Position numbers and translations under genes: made by a program
Source of the DNA: Sceloporus undulatus
Lineage: Eukaryota > Chordata > Lepidosauria > Squamata > Phrynosomatidae
DNA length: 64,000 nt
Reading direction: 5' to 3'
Assembly (NCBI RefSeq): GCF_019175285.1
Contig: NC_056527.1
Location: forward strand, 110,409,836 to 110,473,835
Shown here: piece by piece, positions 46,615-58,600 of the stretch
Numbering within the stretch: the first letter of the stretch is position 1
Layout: each line of letters begins with the position of its first letter
Notes under the pieces: generated by a model
Seen by the model: only the letters and a program-made list of their open reading frames with translations
Told to the model about the DNA's origin: nothing
Databases searched by the model: none

Positions 46615-47056
46615 TACTACTGTCCCTGAAAGCCACAGGGATAAGCACTGACTTTCATGAGCAAAATAACAATAGAACTTATTACTATTCACGTGTGTTG
46701 CTCTCCATTTATAAGGACTCTGGTCCAAACAACTTGTTATAACCCTTTTGGGGGAAGTTCATCTGAGGAAGGTGCAGTTTTGTCGGTCAAGAGGTTTTTT
46801 GGGTGAAGATTGGTGGTGGCTACAGGTGAACCTGAAGATGTCTGACTGGTGTTGGGCCCAAATGTTAACAGTCTGGCTTCTCTGGTTGCCATCATTGCTG
46901 CATTATTTTTCCAGCAAGCATTTCAGTGCATCTATGTGTGTCTGCAGGAGTACAATTCGGCATAAGTCAGACCATGATTCAAATGGCATTTTCATTGCTG
47001 AATTTGTATCCATTGTGCTTGGTGCTTTCATTGTGCCAGACTTTAGAGAACACATA

Positions 47057-47289
47057 GGCCTGTTACAGACTGCCAAAATAAAGCTGCTTCGGGTCTCTTT
47101 GGAGTTATGCTGTTTAAATGATGCATGCATTCTAAGAATCTGGAAGCTGCACCAAAGCTGCACTTCAGTGCTTAGGAATGGAGTGTGGCTTTGGCGCGAC
47201 CTCCGGACTCTTAGGACCCATGCATCATTTAAATAGCATACCTCCAAAGAGACCTGAAGCAGCTTTATTTTGGCAGTCTGTAACAGACC
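47057..47289. mobile_element. Harbinger-like MITE inserted in V2R-E exon 1
   Basis: 233 bp, starts GGCCTGTTACAGACTGCC and ends with the inverse (GGTCTGTTACAGAC). ATA duplicated at 47054-47056 and 47290-47292. ~45-bp inverted ends. The copy at 18655-18879 is the same family in the other orientation. Confidence 0.85.
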
Positions 47290-47699
47290 ATAGACTTCTC
47301 TGGAACAAATGCTTAGTAAGTGGTTCTTCTTCTTTCTAGTAAAAAAAAAGTTACTATTTTGAAAAGTTGTATATTGGGCATGTTTACTTTCATTACTTTC
47401 ACAAAATAAATGACTGCTTTTAGTTTCTCTGCTAGATTCTCCTGGTCTTCATATTGTACAATGAAACTAATGGCCTCTCATCAGCAAATCAGCTGCAGCA
47501 CTGTCTTTCTGAAATCTCTGTAAATTCTCACTGAATTAAAACAATTGGGTTGGGCTTGTTGGGAGGGAAGAAAGATACCTGCCCCTCTTGACAGTATCTA
47601 TACCTGATTATTTATTGAGATCAGATGAGGAGCATAATAGGAAATCCTTGGAGGTGGGAAATGCAACAAAAGGGAGCAGAGTTGGGAACAATAGCCAGT

Positions 47700-48610
47700 C
47701 CCTCTCTTGGTCACCAAGCTGGTACTCCAGTCTCCTAAATTTGTGAATCTGAATCCCTTAAGAGAACACTATATTTCTCCACCTGGACCCAGACAAAGCA
47801 TACATCCAAAGCGAAAGCAAATAACCTGGTTTGAAAATAAAGTTGGTGAGACAATGCCACCATCCATAATCACTCCAACTTATTTCAATTGCCTCCCTGT
47901 GCATTCTGACCTAGTAGTTGTTGGCATGGTCCAGAATTTCAGTGTTTCAAATAGCATTTTATGCCCAGGGTCGTTTATAACATCTTCTGCTCCTGCTGAA
48001 TTTTCTGGCTGGCCCAATCTGCAGTGTCTCTCATGTGCCTTGATTTGTGTTTGAATACTGTGTTTGATGGTTCCTATTTAGACTTGTCCACAGCTGCATG
48101 GTATGTGAAAAATCAGCAGTAGCAGAACATGTGATAAACTGACCTGGGCATAAAATGCTATTTGAAAACACTGACATTCTGGACCATACCAACAACTACT
48201 AGGTCAGAATGCACAGGGAGGCCATTGGAATCCACAAACACCTGGACAACTTCAACAGGAAAGAAGAAATCCTGAAAGTAAATAGAGTTTGGCTACCAGT
48301 CCTGAAAAATACCAAAATAAAGACTCCACACATGCAAATGAATATCATCTAGTTGTCAGGGGGGTTTCCTCACAGAAAATGGATATCCTCCCACCTGAGG
48401 CCTTGCCATTCAACAACAGACCAACACGCAGTTTAACATGTAAATCACTTCCTCCCAAGCAAGGGTCATGCAGTATACATATACCCCACTCACTTCCATG
48501 CCACCATCCAAAGATGCAGGTGAAACGCCAGGAATAAATTCTTCCAGAACACGGCTACACAACCCAAAACCCTACACAAATTATGGATGCCGGCCATGAA
48601 AGCCTATGAC
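47700..48610. mobile_element. Penelope-like element fragments in inverted arrangement
   Basis: The right part (about 48130-48610, plus strand) encodes EAIGIHKHLDNFNRKEE and VNRVWLPVL, the GIY-YIG endonuclease end of Penelope-like elements. A 3' end with GATGCAGGTGAAACGCCAGG and CCGGCCATGAAAGCC follows. The left part (47707-48030) is an inverted copy of the same region (TGGTCCAGAATTTCAGTGTT against AACACTGACATTCTGGACCA). Inverted partial copies are typical of the family. Broken. Confidence 0.65.
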
Positions 48611-49304
48611 TTCACATTTCCTTAGATATATCAAGGAAAATGGATCAGAGAAAGAGAGTTAGATTGGTGAGAATGTGATGCACACAAGATAACAACTTGT
48701 AGGTATGGGGATCTGAATACTGTAATGTACACTCTCATTTCAAGAAAAAGTAACAGATTAGTAATAATTGTAATACTTGAGTAAAGCTAGTTGCTTTATT
48801 TTTATAATGAAGAAAGCTTTCTAGTTTCATTAGAATAAAGGAAATTTTCAAGGTCTTATGCTAGTCTCATATCGGTTTCAAGGTTTTCACTCCAAAGAGA
48901 TAGAAATGATAGAAAAGCAACAAGTAGTATAAGCAACAAAATATTATTTTCAACACTGAAAAAGTAATGGCAAGGGGACAGTTTTAAAAGATTGTGTTTG
49001 TTGTGTTGTTTGTGTTTAAATAAAAATGAAATGTATATATTAAAAGAGAGTATGAAGAGGAAATGGCTTGGAGGGAGGCAGTGCTGGTCATGATTCTTTC
49101 TTCTCTTATTCAAGTTGGCATTTGTGTAGCTTGGTTAATTTCTTCACCTCTTTCCCTAGAATTTGATGTACACTCTCAAATAGGCCAAATCATAGTGTAG
49201 TGGAGTGAAGATTCAGAACTCATGTTTTATGCTGTCCTGGGCTACTTAGGTCTGCAGGCGATCGGAGGTTGCCTAATACTTTTAATAAAGCCAAGCTAAT
49301 CACT

Positions 49305-50270
49305 ATGGAATGCAGTCAAAGACATGGGTGTGCCACTACATCTGATAACCCTGATGAGGAATGTGGACCAAGGACAGGAGGCCACCATCAGAATAGAATT
49401 TGGAAAAACAGGGTGGTTCCCAATAGGAAAAGGAGTCAGGCAAGGCTGCATCCTATCACCTCACTTGTTTAACTTATATGCTGAAAACATCATAAGAAAA
49501 GCAGAATTAGAATCGGAGAAAGGAGGAGTGAAGAGAGGAGGAAGCAACATTAACAACCTAAGACATGGGGACGACATCATAATATCAGCAGAAAACATCC
49601 AGCAATTGGAACAGTTAATAAGGAAGTTCAAAGACGAAAGTGTAAAGGCAGGTTTGATGCTGAACATAAAGAAAACAAAAAGAATGACCACGGAAGAAAT
49701 ACACAAATTCAATCTAGACAACGAGGAAATTGAAATAAAGAATTCCCATATCTAGGATCAAACATTGTCCAGAATGGAGACTGCAGTCAAGAAAGAAGAA
49801 GAACACTAGGAATGGGTATGGCAGCTATGAAAGAACTGGATAAGATACTGAAGAGCAAAGACATACAACTGAGCTCTAAAGTCAGAATTGTTCAGGCCAT
49901 TGTATTCCCAAGTACCCTGTATGGATGTGAGAACTGGACAGTGAAGGAAGCAGACAGAAAGAAAATCAACCCATCTGAAATGTGGTGCTGGAGATGAGTA
50001 CTTAGGATACCACGGACAGCCAAGAAAACAAACAAATAGGTTCTTGAACAGGTCAGACCAGGAATCTTCATGGAAGCAAGCATGATCAAGCGGAGACTGT
50101 TGTACTTTGGCCACATAATGAGAAAGCACAGATCACTAGAAAAAACAACAGTGCTAGGAAAGATTGAGGGTAGAAGAAAGAGAGGAAGACCACAAACCAG
50201 ATGGATAGACTCAATTGGGGGTTTATGGGCAGGGGCTTGCATGATTTGGGCAAGGCAATAGAAAATAGGG
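49305..50270 (+). mobile_element. BovB (RTE) LINE 3' half
   Basis: 143 open codons at 49324-49755 (GKGVRQGCILSPHLFNLYAE, then NINNLRHGDDIIIS where the family has YADD). C-terminal pieces follow: YGCENWTVKEADRKK, LLYFGHIMRKHRSLEK, RRKRGRPQTRW. The catalytic box reads HGDD, so RT activity is doubtful. 5'-truncated against the V2R-E exon 6 remnant. Confidence 0.85.
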
Positions 50271-50799
50271 ATTCTTGGAGATGTATTATTAATATATTTG
50301 TGCTTCAGGCTATATCAAATGATGTAAGGGTGATATACAGTTATTAAATACCTACTTTTTAATTAGGAAGTAAAGAGTAAGAATGAAGAATGAAATAAGA
50401 GGGTAAAAATGACCGCTAGGTCAGTGGGGTCTACAAAGTGTCATATTCTACAAGCATTAAACCTCAGATTTATTTGCCAGCATCTCCTTTTCAAAGGATT
50501 AAGGGTTGCATGTCAAGAAGATAACTTTTAGCATAAGCCTCATGGGACTTTTGCTAAGCTTCCACAACAGGAAGGCATCCTTAAACTCCATTTGGAAGAA
50601 AAGGCATGCTTGTGTGCCTCAGTCTGCAAGCTCTACCCAGCTGTTGTTACCACACAGCTGTCTTCAACGCACTGCAAGTGGATTGGGACGTGGTTTGTCT
50701 CCAGCTTGCCCAGTGAACTACCTTTCTCTGCTAAGACAAGCATTTGTAGGAACAGGACCAAGATCAGTAGGGGGACTTGCAAAGTATCTGTTGTTGTTG

Positions 50800-51010
50800 T
50801 TGTTGTTGTTATTGTTGTTGTTGTGTGCTTTTAAGTGTTTCTGACTTATGACGAGCCTAAGGTGAACCTATCACAGATTTTCCTGGAGCTGAAAGTGTGT
50901 GTCTCACCCAAGGCCACTCAGTGGGTTTCCATGGCCAACCAAGTAATGAAACTCTGATCTCCAGAGTCCTAGTCATACACTGAAACCACTTCTCCATGCT
51001 GGCTTTTGCA
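50800..51010 (-). mobile_element. Sauria-type SINE, minus strand
   Basis: (TTG)n, TTTCTGACTTATGACGAGCC, CACCCAAGGCCACTCAGTGG and an AGTCCTAGTCATACACTGAA tRNA-like head end at TGCTGGC. More complete than its paralog at 32.25 kb. Confidence 0.65.
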
Positions 51011-51126
51011 GCATAGAGCTGCCACATTATTAAGAATGTTAAATGTGAGACAGGAGAAGGCCAAATGAAATCCACTTCTTCTCCAGATGTTTGCAATATG
51101 AAGTGAGTGAGTCATACCAAGCATAG

Positions 51127-51700
51127 AATGCGGCTGCCCACCTTACTGGGCTGGCCGCGTTGCTGCCGAGAGCCGTCGCGGAGCTTTTTTGCCCCAACTT
51201 CCGAGTTGGGGCATGCCCTCCGCCCTGTTTGGTGGCGTGGAGTGGAAGGGCCTGCCCCTTCTGCTCACGCCGTTCTAGGACGGGCGGAGGAAAACTCTAT
51301 GGTGGGGCTTCGGTCCTCCAGGGCAGGTTATTGGCTGAGCTGCCTTGGAGGAGGAGCCCAAACCATGGGGTGACTGGGCGGGGCCTAGGCCTATATAAGG
51401 GCCATGCGGCCAGGCCCTGCAGCCATTTGACGCTTGGCTCTCCCCCCCCCCCCCCCCTTTGAGAACAAGCGAGCGCCTGGTGTTATGGCTGCCACATGGA
51501 GTTCCTTAGCCCCTAGGTCATCCCAGCGGCTGGCGGTCACCAGGCATGCTGCTTATCGAACAACCGGGGGGTTGTTTGATACTTCAGATCCTGACCTTAT
51601 GCTTTGAGCCAACCCTACCAATTTGTTTGTTTGCTGTGTTAATAAAGTTGTGGCCTTTCTTCCAGCTTTGCGTTATGTGGTTATTTGCATCGGCCTCCCA
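51127..51700 (+). mobile_element. probable solo LTR, GC-rich, fossil
   Basis: Absent from the paralogous site near 32.49 kb. Holds a GCCTATATAAGGG box near 51391, a C-run near 51443 and AATAAAG near 51642, the order expected in an LTR. No clear target duplication, so ends are approximate and the family is unassigned. No viral coding region. Confidence 0.5.
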
Positions 51701-52175
51701 GGCAACTGGTAGCTGCTGCTCCTGTGACAGAGACAGTCACACAGAAAAGAGAGAGAGATACACAGACCCCAGGCTGGCTTGGCAGGTTCTCACAACTGAA
51801 ACACCTTCTTTTTCTTCAGCCAAGGATTGTCTCCCTCCATCTTTCCTCTGATCTCACTGTCAGCCATTTCCCTTTCTAGGATCTATCATGAGTACAGTGA
51901 CAAGGCTTTTCATGATCATATGTAGGATCTGAGGATTTATATCCCATTTGCTAATCAGAGTAGAAAGTGATCCAGGGATATAAACAGAATAATATGTGAC
52001 TCAGTCAAAGGAAACCTCTGATATCCAGAACCAAGAGAGGGAAGCATTCTTTCTTTTCACTGCCTTGAAAAAGTTACACAACAAGACTTGCTAGTGTTGA
52101 TGTCTTTACTGTTCAGACCTGACCAGTAGCAGACTATCATCAGTAGGATTTCAAGAAAGCAAACATTTTGCCCTG

Positions 52176-52200
52176 TAATTATAAAAATGACTGTGATTAG
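52176..52200 (+). promoter_or_regulatory. conserved V2R upstream block, gene F
   Basis: TAATTATAAAAAT then GACTGTGATTAG, starting 232 bp before the V2R-F ATG. Confidence 0.55.
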
Positions 52201-52407
52201 TACTGCAGCTCTTTGAATCCCTGTGGATAGACAGTCTTCAAAAGTAATGTTGAAACAGTTCTTTCCTGCTCTTATATTCTGGATTTATTCTATAAAGACC
52301 ACTGTCCAAACAGTATGTCTACAAGGTTAATTTGAAGCAGTCAGTCAACGCAGGTTTTTCCCCTTTCTTTTGTCAAGACTTGGGGGTCCCTGAAGGCTAA
52401 CAGAAAG

Positions 52408-52643
52408 ATGTGCAGCTGGTGCTTGGCTGCAGACATCATTGCATTCTGGCTGTTTTCATTGCAGTTGTCACTGCATTATTCTTCCAGCAAGTGTTCAAAT
52501 TCCTTCAATTGCAGTGAGGGGACAAGAGTTCAAGCTCATCCTTCAAAAGATATTTTAATTGCTGAATTTGTATCAATTACACTTCATCACATCATTCTGC
52601 CAGAGTTTCAGAAACACCCAGAGTCCTCAGGAACAGATGCTTA
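52408..52643 (+). CDS. V2R-F exon 1
   Basis: 236 nt, three codons shorter than D (the YEP-equivalent before SKDI is lost). [20 protein letters not shown]; donor GTAAGT. Confidence 0.92.
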
Positions 52644-55600
52644 GTAAGTTCCCATTGATGATGATGTTTTGCCAACTTGGTGAAAAACGTTCCTAATAAT
52701 GAGTCATGTCCTTAGCTTTTGCTAGCAGACAGATGAGCAACTGGGTAAAGAAGTGTATAAACTGTAACGTCCTTGCGTAAGTTAACAAAGGATAGAAACA
52801 TAAGGCATAAAGTTTTTTAAAGACAATAAAGTTCTGGTCTGTAGATGTAGGTAGATATTATTCATTGGGAAATGTCAGAAAAAAGGAGCCATATCCTTCC
52901 TCATATATATAGCAAATGGATCAGAGTAAGAGTGTTAGACTGGTGAGAATGTGAAATGCACTTTTCAACACTATGTCTGTAAAATAGTAATGGCAAGGGA
53001 ATAGTTTTAAAAGACTGTGGCAAAGAACAGGATTGAACTCATCCTATGAGGGGAACTGCCAAAGTCTGGTCACTAAAATTCAAGAAGCATCGTGACAAGC
53101 TTGTGTTGTGAGGAGAGTGACCAAAAAAATGCAAGGTCTGGAACCCATGCCCTCTGAGGAGAGGCTTAGGGAGCTGGGTATGTTTAACCTGGAGAAGAGA
53201 AGATTAAGAGTGGATATGAAAGCCATGTTTTAATATTTGAAGGGGTCCTATTGAGGTGCAAGCTTGTTTTGTGCTGCTCTCCAGAGAATAGGGCATGGAG
53301 CAATGGATTCAAGCTGCAGAAGAAGAGATTCCACCCAAAGACATCCTGATGGTAAGTGCTGTTTGGCAGTGGAACATGCTTCCTAGTAAGTGGTGAAATC
53401 TTCTTTGGAGGTTTTTAAACAGAGGCTGGATGGCCATCTGTCTGGCGTGTTTTGATTATGTATTCCTGTATGCCATGGGATTGGCCCTTGTGGTCCCTTC
53501 CAGCTCTTTGATTTTATGTATAAATGAACAGACAAGTGAAATAAGGAAAAAGGGGAAGAAGGGAAATTCACACGTGTTTCACTGATGAATGAGAGATATG
53601 AATATATGCAGGACTGTACTTGAATTTTGTTCTGAGTTTCTTTTGCTATATGAGTAGCAATTTTTCTGTTATTTAGACCGGCAAATCAAAAATGTTTTTT
53701 TTATCAACATGGTATTACAGTATGATCCCTAAAAACTACCAGTACATCCTGGCTTTTATTTTTGCCATACAAGAAATCAACAAGAATTCTGAACTGCTGC
53801 ACAACATCACACTAAGATTCAAGATCAATGAGAATGCTTTTAATTCATTCCGAAGCTGCGCTACCACCATGAAGCTTCTGTTTGTGGGACAAGGGAATCC
53901 AGTGAATTACAACTGTGGGCAAGTGGATAAAGTAATGGCAGCCATTGGAGGACTCACCTCGCCAAATTCTGTGCAGATGAACAACATCTTCAGTATCTAC
54001 AAAATTCCTCAGGTATGCTTTTAGACAAATAGATGGAGTCCAGATATGGCTTAAGGTCCATGACAAGGAAAATATGGAATATTCAGTCTCTCCCAACATC
54101 TCTGGAGCACTGTCAAATATTATGTAACCACAAGAAGTGTGATACAAAATCCTTCCCGCATTTATGAGTGAGGATTGCCTGTTAAGTTTCATAAGAAACA
54201 TAAAATGGATCTGCAAATGGATCATGTAGCAACATTGAGACTAACTGGTTGAATGATGTTGTAGCATAAGCTTTCATAGACTTGGTCTTAGGAAGTATAC
54301 CAAGGGTGCATCTACAGTGTAGAAATAATGCATTTTGGCACTACATTTACTGCCATGGCTTCATTTTACAGAATCCTGGGATTTGTAATTTTGTGAGGCA
54401 CAAGCACTGTTTGACAGAGAAGGTTAAAGACCTTGTAAAACTACCAACCCCAGGATTTCATAGGATGGAGTTACAGCACTTAAAGTGGTGTCTAACTGCT
54501 TTATTTCTACACTGTGGGTACATAAGCCTACAAAAGCTTATGCTTTAAAATCTTTCACGGAGTTAGTCTGAAAGATACTACAAGATTTCTTTGTATACTG
54601 ATATTCCAGACTAATATAGTTATGTATCTGAATAGAATGTATCTGATAGGTACCATTATGATTTTTTTTAAACATCTGGGAAGGGAATGCATTATAAAAA
54701 CAAACATTCCCAGCTCTGCTTAAGATAGGTATCGGAAAGAAGTGAGGAAGTAGAGAAAAAGTCAAGGGAGGAAAGAAATTGTCATACTGATGGTCCAGGG
54801 ATTTGGAAATGGAGGTGACAGAGGCAATGGAGGCAGGAGGACTGCAGTGGCATATGTTAACCAATACTGGGATTTTTTTTCTACCCCTGAATTTCTACCC
54901 AATATCACACTAGGATTCACTGGGACCCACGACAATGTTTTAAGTCATGGCGAAGTTGCATTGACATTCTGATTCGTCTGTTCATAGGAATGTGTCAGGG
55001 CAGATAAGTTCATGGCTGCAGGACTCACAACTCTAAACACTATCCAGATAACTAATATCTGAAATACCTACAAAATTGAATGAGGAATGTTATGATTAAT
55101 TTCACAGAAAGAATAATGTTGATCTGTTAGCAATGACAATTTCACATTTCTGGAATAAATTACTAAATGAAATAATAAATATTTGAGATAAACCAGTCTG
55201 TGTTTGCAAATGATACTGTTTTCTCAGTTTAAATAACATAATGTCTTTCTCTTCAGCTCAGCTATGGTGCCTTTGATCCAGTGTTGAAAGACAAAAGGAG
55301 GTTTCCTTCTTTCTACCGGATGGTCCCAAATGAAGCTTCTCAGTATGCTGGGATTCTTCAGCTTCTCAAGCATTTTGGGTGGAACTGGATTGGCCTCATT
55401 GTGGCAGATGATGAGAGTGGAGAACGCTTTCTTCGAACCATGAGGCCAAAGCTCTTGCAAAGTCATATTTGCCTTGCTTGGACACTGGTGATCCCAAGAA
55501 TGACAGCAACACAGTCATACATAATAGCACAAGAAAAACTGCAACCAATTCAAACAGCACTCTCACTGAGTGAAATCAATGTGATTCTTGTTTATGGAGA

Positions 55601-58600
55601 CAGCCAATCTTTGGAGGGTTTACAGTTAGTCTTAAATTCTAAGGAAGACAGTCATATGGCTCCTATAGAGAGAGTGTGGATCACAACCGCTGAATGGGAT
55701 TTCACAGCTTTAGCAGTTGGGAGGAAATTCACCACTAAGTCTTTCAATGGCACCTTATTATTCCAGCTGCATACAAATGTGGTTCCAGGATTTCAAGAGT
55801 TTGCTGAGAGCATAAATCCATTCCGATCCAATATTGATTACATCCATCTGTTCTGGGCTAGTGCATTTCTTTGTTCATTTCCAGCAATGAACTACTATCT
55901 ACCAAATAAAGGAAACTGTACTGGCAAGGAGAAGCTGGAAAGCCTCCCTGGAACTGTTTTTGAAATGGGCCTGTCTGGCCAGGGCTATACTATCTACAAT
56001 GCTGTTTATGCTGTAGCACATGCTCTCCATACTATGTATTCATGGGCGTCCCACAGGAGAGTTATATTCAATGGCTGGAGCCCCTGGAAAGTTCAGCCCT
56101 GGCAGGTAGTCCCTGCTCAAGCAACAAAATGGGAGACCATTATTAATAATAATGACAAAAATATCCCACATTACAAAAAATGAGGAAATATAAACAAGCT
56201 TAAACAAACTAACAAAGAGAACGAGCAATTTAAATTATGATATCAAAATAGACAAGGCTTCCATCCTTTGGGGCACAATCAGTCAGTCACAAAACATGTT
56301 TTATTCAAAGACATAGCCAGATTAGTTAAGAAAACAAGTAATCAAATGGATAGCAATACCAGCGTCATTTATATACCATTTCATACTGCACTAAACAGTC
56401 TCTAAGCAGTTTCCAGCTGTAAACTAATTGCCTCAACAAGCTGGGTACTCACTTTAGCAACCTTGGAAGCCTGCAAGGCTGGGTTGACTCTGATCTTGTA
56501 GCACCTTTGAGACGAAGTGAAAGAAGGAAACGAGTAGCATGCAACCAGTTTCTTTCTTTTGGTTATTCAAAGGTGCTACAAGATCCTTTTGCAAAACATG
56601 TTTTAGGAAATTATTGCATGCGAACATTTCTGACAGGATAGAACCATGTTTAACCGTCAATGATGGATCTTATCGTACTGTCCCATGGTTAGGCCTGTAT
56701 GCAACCTGGGCTTGTCCCGTAGCTTTTCAAGAATGGGAAAATCCTGTTCTTGAAAATCTGCAGGATAAGCCCAGGTTGTATATGAGCTGCATACAGGTTG
56801 CCTACAGCCTGACCCTGGGACAGTGCATTAAGATCTGTCATTGCTGGTTAAACATGTATCTATCCATCAGGGATGCTCGGGTGTGATAATCTCTTTTGTC
56901 TCATTTAAAATGTTCTTATTTAGAGGTCATGCTAACCAATGTGATATATATTACCATGTATTGTATATCGTACTGGTTTTATTTGTAAGCTACTTTGATT
57001 GTTTCCTAACAGAAAAGCGGGATAGAAATAATTTTTTATTATTATTCATGTTGTGAATGAGGGGGAGGCTTCACATTTATCCATTTTCTCACCATTTGAC
57101 AGTATTGTCAACATGTTCTCCTTTCTTTAGCTTCATTCCTTCTTGAAAAATGTTCACTTTAATAACAGTGCTGGTGAAGAGATATATTTTGATGGTAATG
57201 CAGATCTGGCAACTGGATACGATCTCATCAACTTGGTCACATTCCCCAATGAATCTTTCCAGAGAATACAACTTGCAACAATGGGTTCCAAAGATGCTGG
57301 AGAACCACAGTTCAACTTTCCTGGAAATGTGATCATGTGGAATCACAAGTTTAATCAGGTAAGAATGATTTCTCCCCTCATGATCACATACTTGTAAACA
57401 ATATATTAATATTATATTGATATTAGAAATAATAACCATATATTAAAATTTATAATATAGTAAATATCAATATGCTCATTAATTGAAAATTGTATTAACA
57501 TATACTGTAAAATTGAGCTTAGAATGCTGCCTTTTAAAAGTTAATGGTTATTTTGCTCATTATTCTGATTATCCAAGAGGTGGCTTGTCCTTACTAAGGA
57601 TTTACTCTTGGTATTTCCCTTTTGAAAAATACAGTATAGGGCACTGATCTCTGCAATTCACATATATTAGAGATGGTAAAGCATTTTGCAAAAGATTTAA
57701 CAACAACTCAGGTTAGTATAGTGATGGGTCTATTTTGTATTAGTTTACAATGTTTTCTTATAGGTCTTTTTTGGCTTCTGGGAAAAAAAAACTACACATG
57801 AGTTGATTCAGTGTAGAAAAATGTTTAGTTGAATCTAAACATTACTCATCTGTTACTTTTTGAACACTAACAGTTTGGGAGTAAATGTCCAGGCAAAGCT
57901 TTGGGAAAATTTTATAACCCAAGAAAGAATAACAATTCTTCAAAAAGAGATTTTATGTATATATTAGTATTTATCAATCACAAAAAATAAGCATTTTAAA
58001 ATTTAAATATTCTAAGTATTGATTTAGATATTTTTAAAGATTTTTTAAACCAGTTTACAGGATTCCAGGTCTTTGCCACATCTTCCCTTGCTTTCCAATA
58101 TGTGAATCTTATCTTACATATTTTAATATTATATTTTCATGTGGTATGGATTGTTGTTCTGTGAAAACCTTTTCGTATAGAAAAGATTTTTTAATATACA
58201 CTTCGGAAAATGGAGAGTAATTATTTAGTGGAACAGCCATCTGCATGTAGAAGAAGAGTGTAGAAAAAAGCTCTTTTTATTGTTGATGAATGAAGCTAAG
58301 TAGATACTGTGGTTCCTATTTAGTTTGGTGAATTGAAGTGAATTGGGTGCTTACTGTTGTAGAGCAGTATTATCCGATCAGCTGGATCTGTAGAAAGGTT
58401 GTTATCTTTGAAGCTTCATTCAACATTTCCCACTTCAAGTGCTATTCTTTGTTAGATGGTGCCCAAATCCACCTGTGGTGGAGAGCTGTCTCCTGGCCAG
58501 AACATGTTTCCTTCACAGGGGAAGCAAGTCTGTTCTATGACTGTGTTCAGTGCCCAGCAGGGAAGATTTCAATAAATATGTGTAAGTGAACAGTTTCTCT

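Larger units (their letters stand above)
46838..49304 (+). pseudogene. V2R-E pseudogene: exon 1 split by MITE, exons 2-5 lost, exon 6 remnant
   Basis: Exon 1 runs 46838-47056 and 47293-47315. Without the MITE and one ATA it is 242 nt in phase 2 (leader, IFIAEFVSIVLGAFIVPDF, SGTNA), with donor GTAAGT. The MITE adds 236 nt and shifts the frame. Exons 2-5 are absent. 48.62-49.00 kb resembles V2R-F intron 1 (52.90-53.02 kb). 49060-49304 is TM4 to early TM6 of exon 6, most like V2R-C ([29 protein letters not shown]). It has a TAG at 49198-49200, the loop-2 cysteine codon replaced by Trp, and a ~27-nt deletion in TM5. A BovB copy then cuts it off. Certainly non-functional as a receptor. Confidence 0.9.
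50271..51900 (+). repeat. intergenic segmental duplication, copy 2
   Basis: Aligns with 31480-32640. Carries a full-length SINE and an LTR-like insertion that copy 1 lacks, and lacks copy 1's mariner MITE. Confidence 0.75.

Noticed and set aside
46748-47236. 162-codon open frame over V2R-E exon 1
   Set aside because: Its second half reads into MITE sequence; only the first part is V2R.
51107-51462. Open frames in the GC-rich stretch
   Set aside because: They fall in an LTR-like insertion and show no protein family features.
46838-53720. V2R-E exon 1 as an alternative first exon for V2R-F
   Set aside because: Its donor is intact, but the MITE shifts the frame and F has its own exon 1 with the upstream block; no support in sequence.
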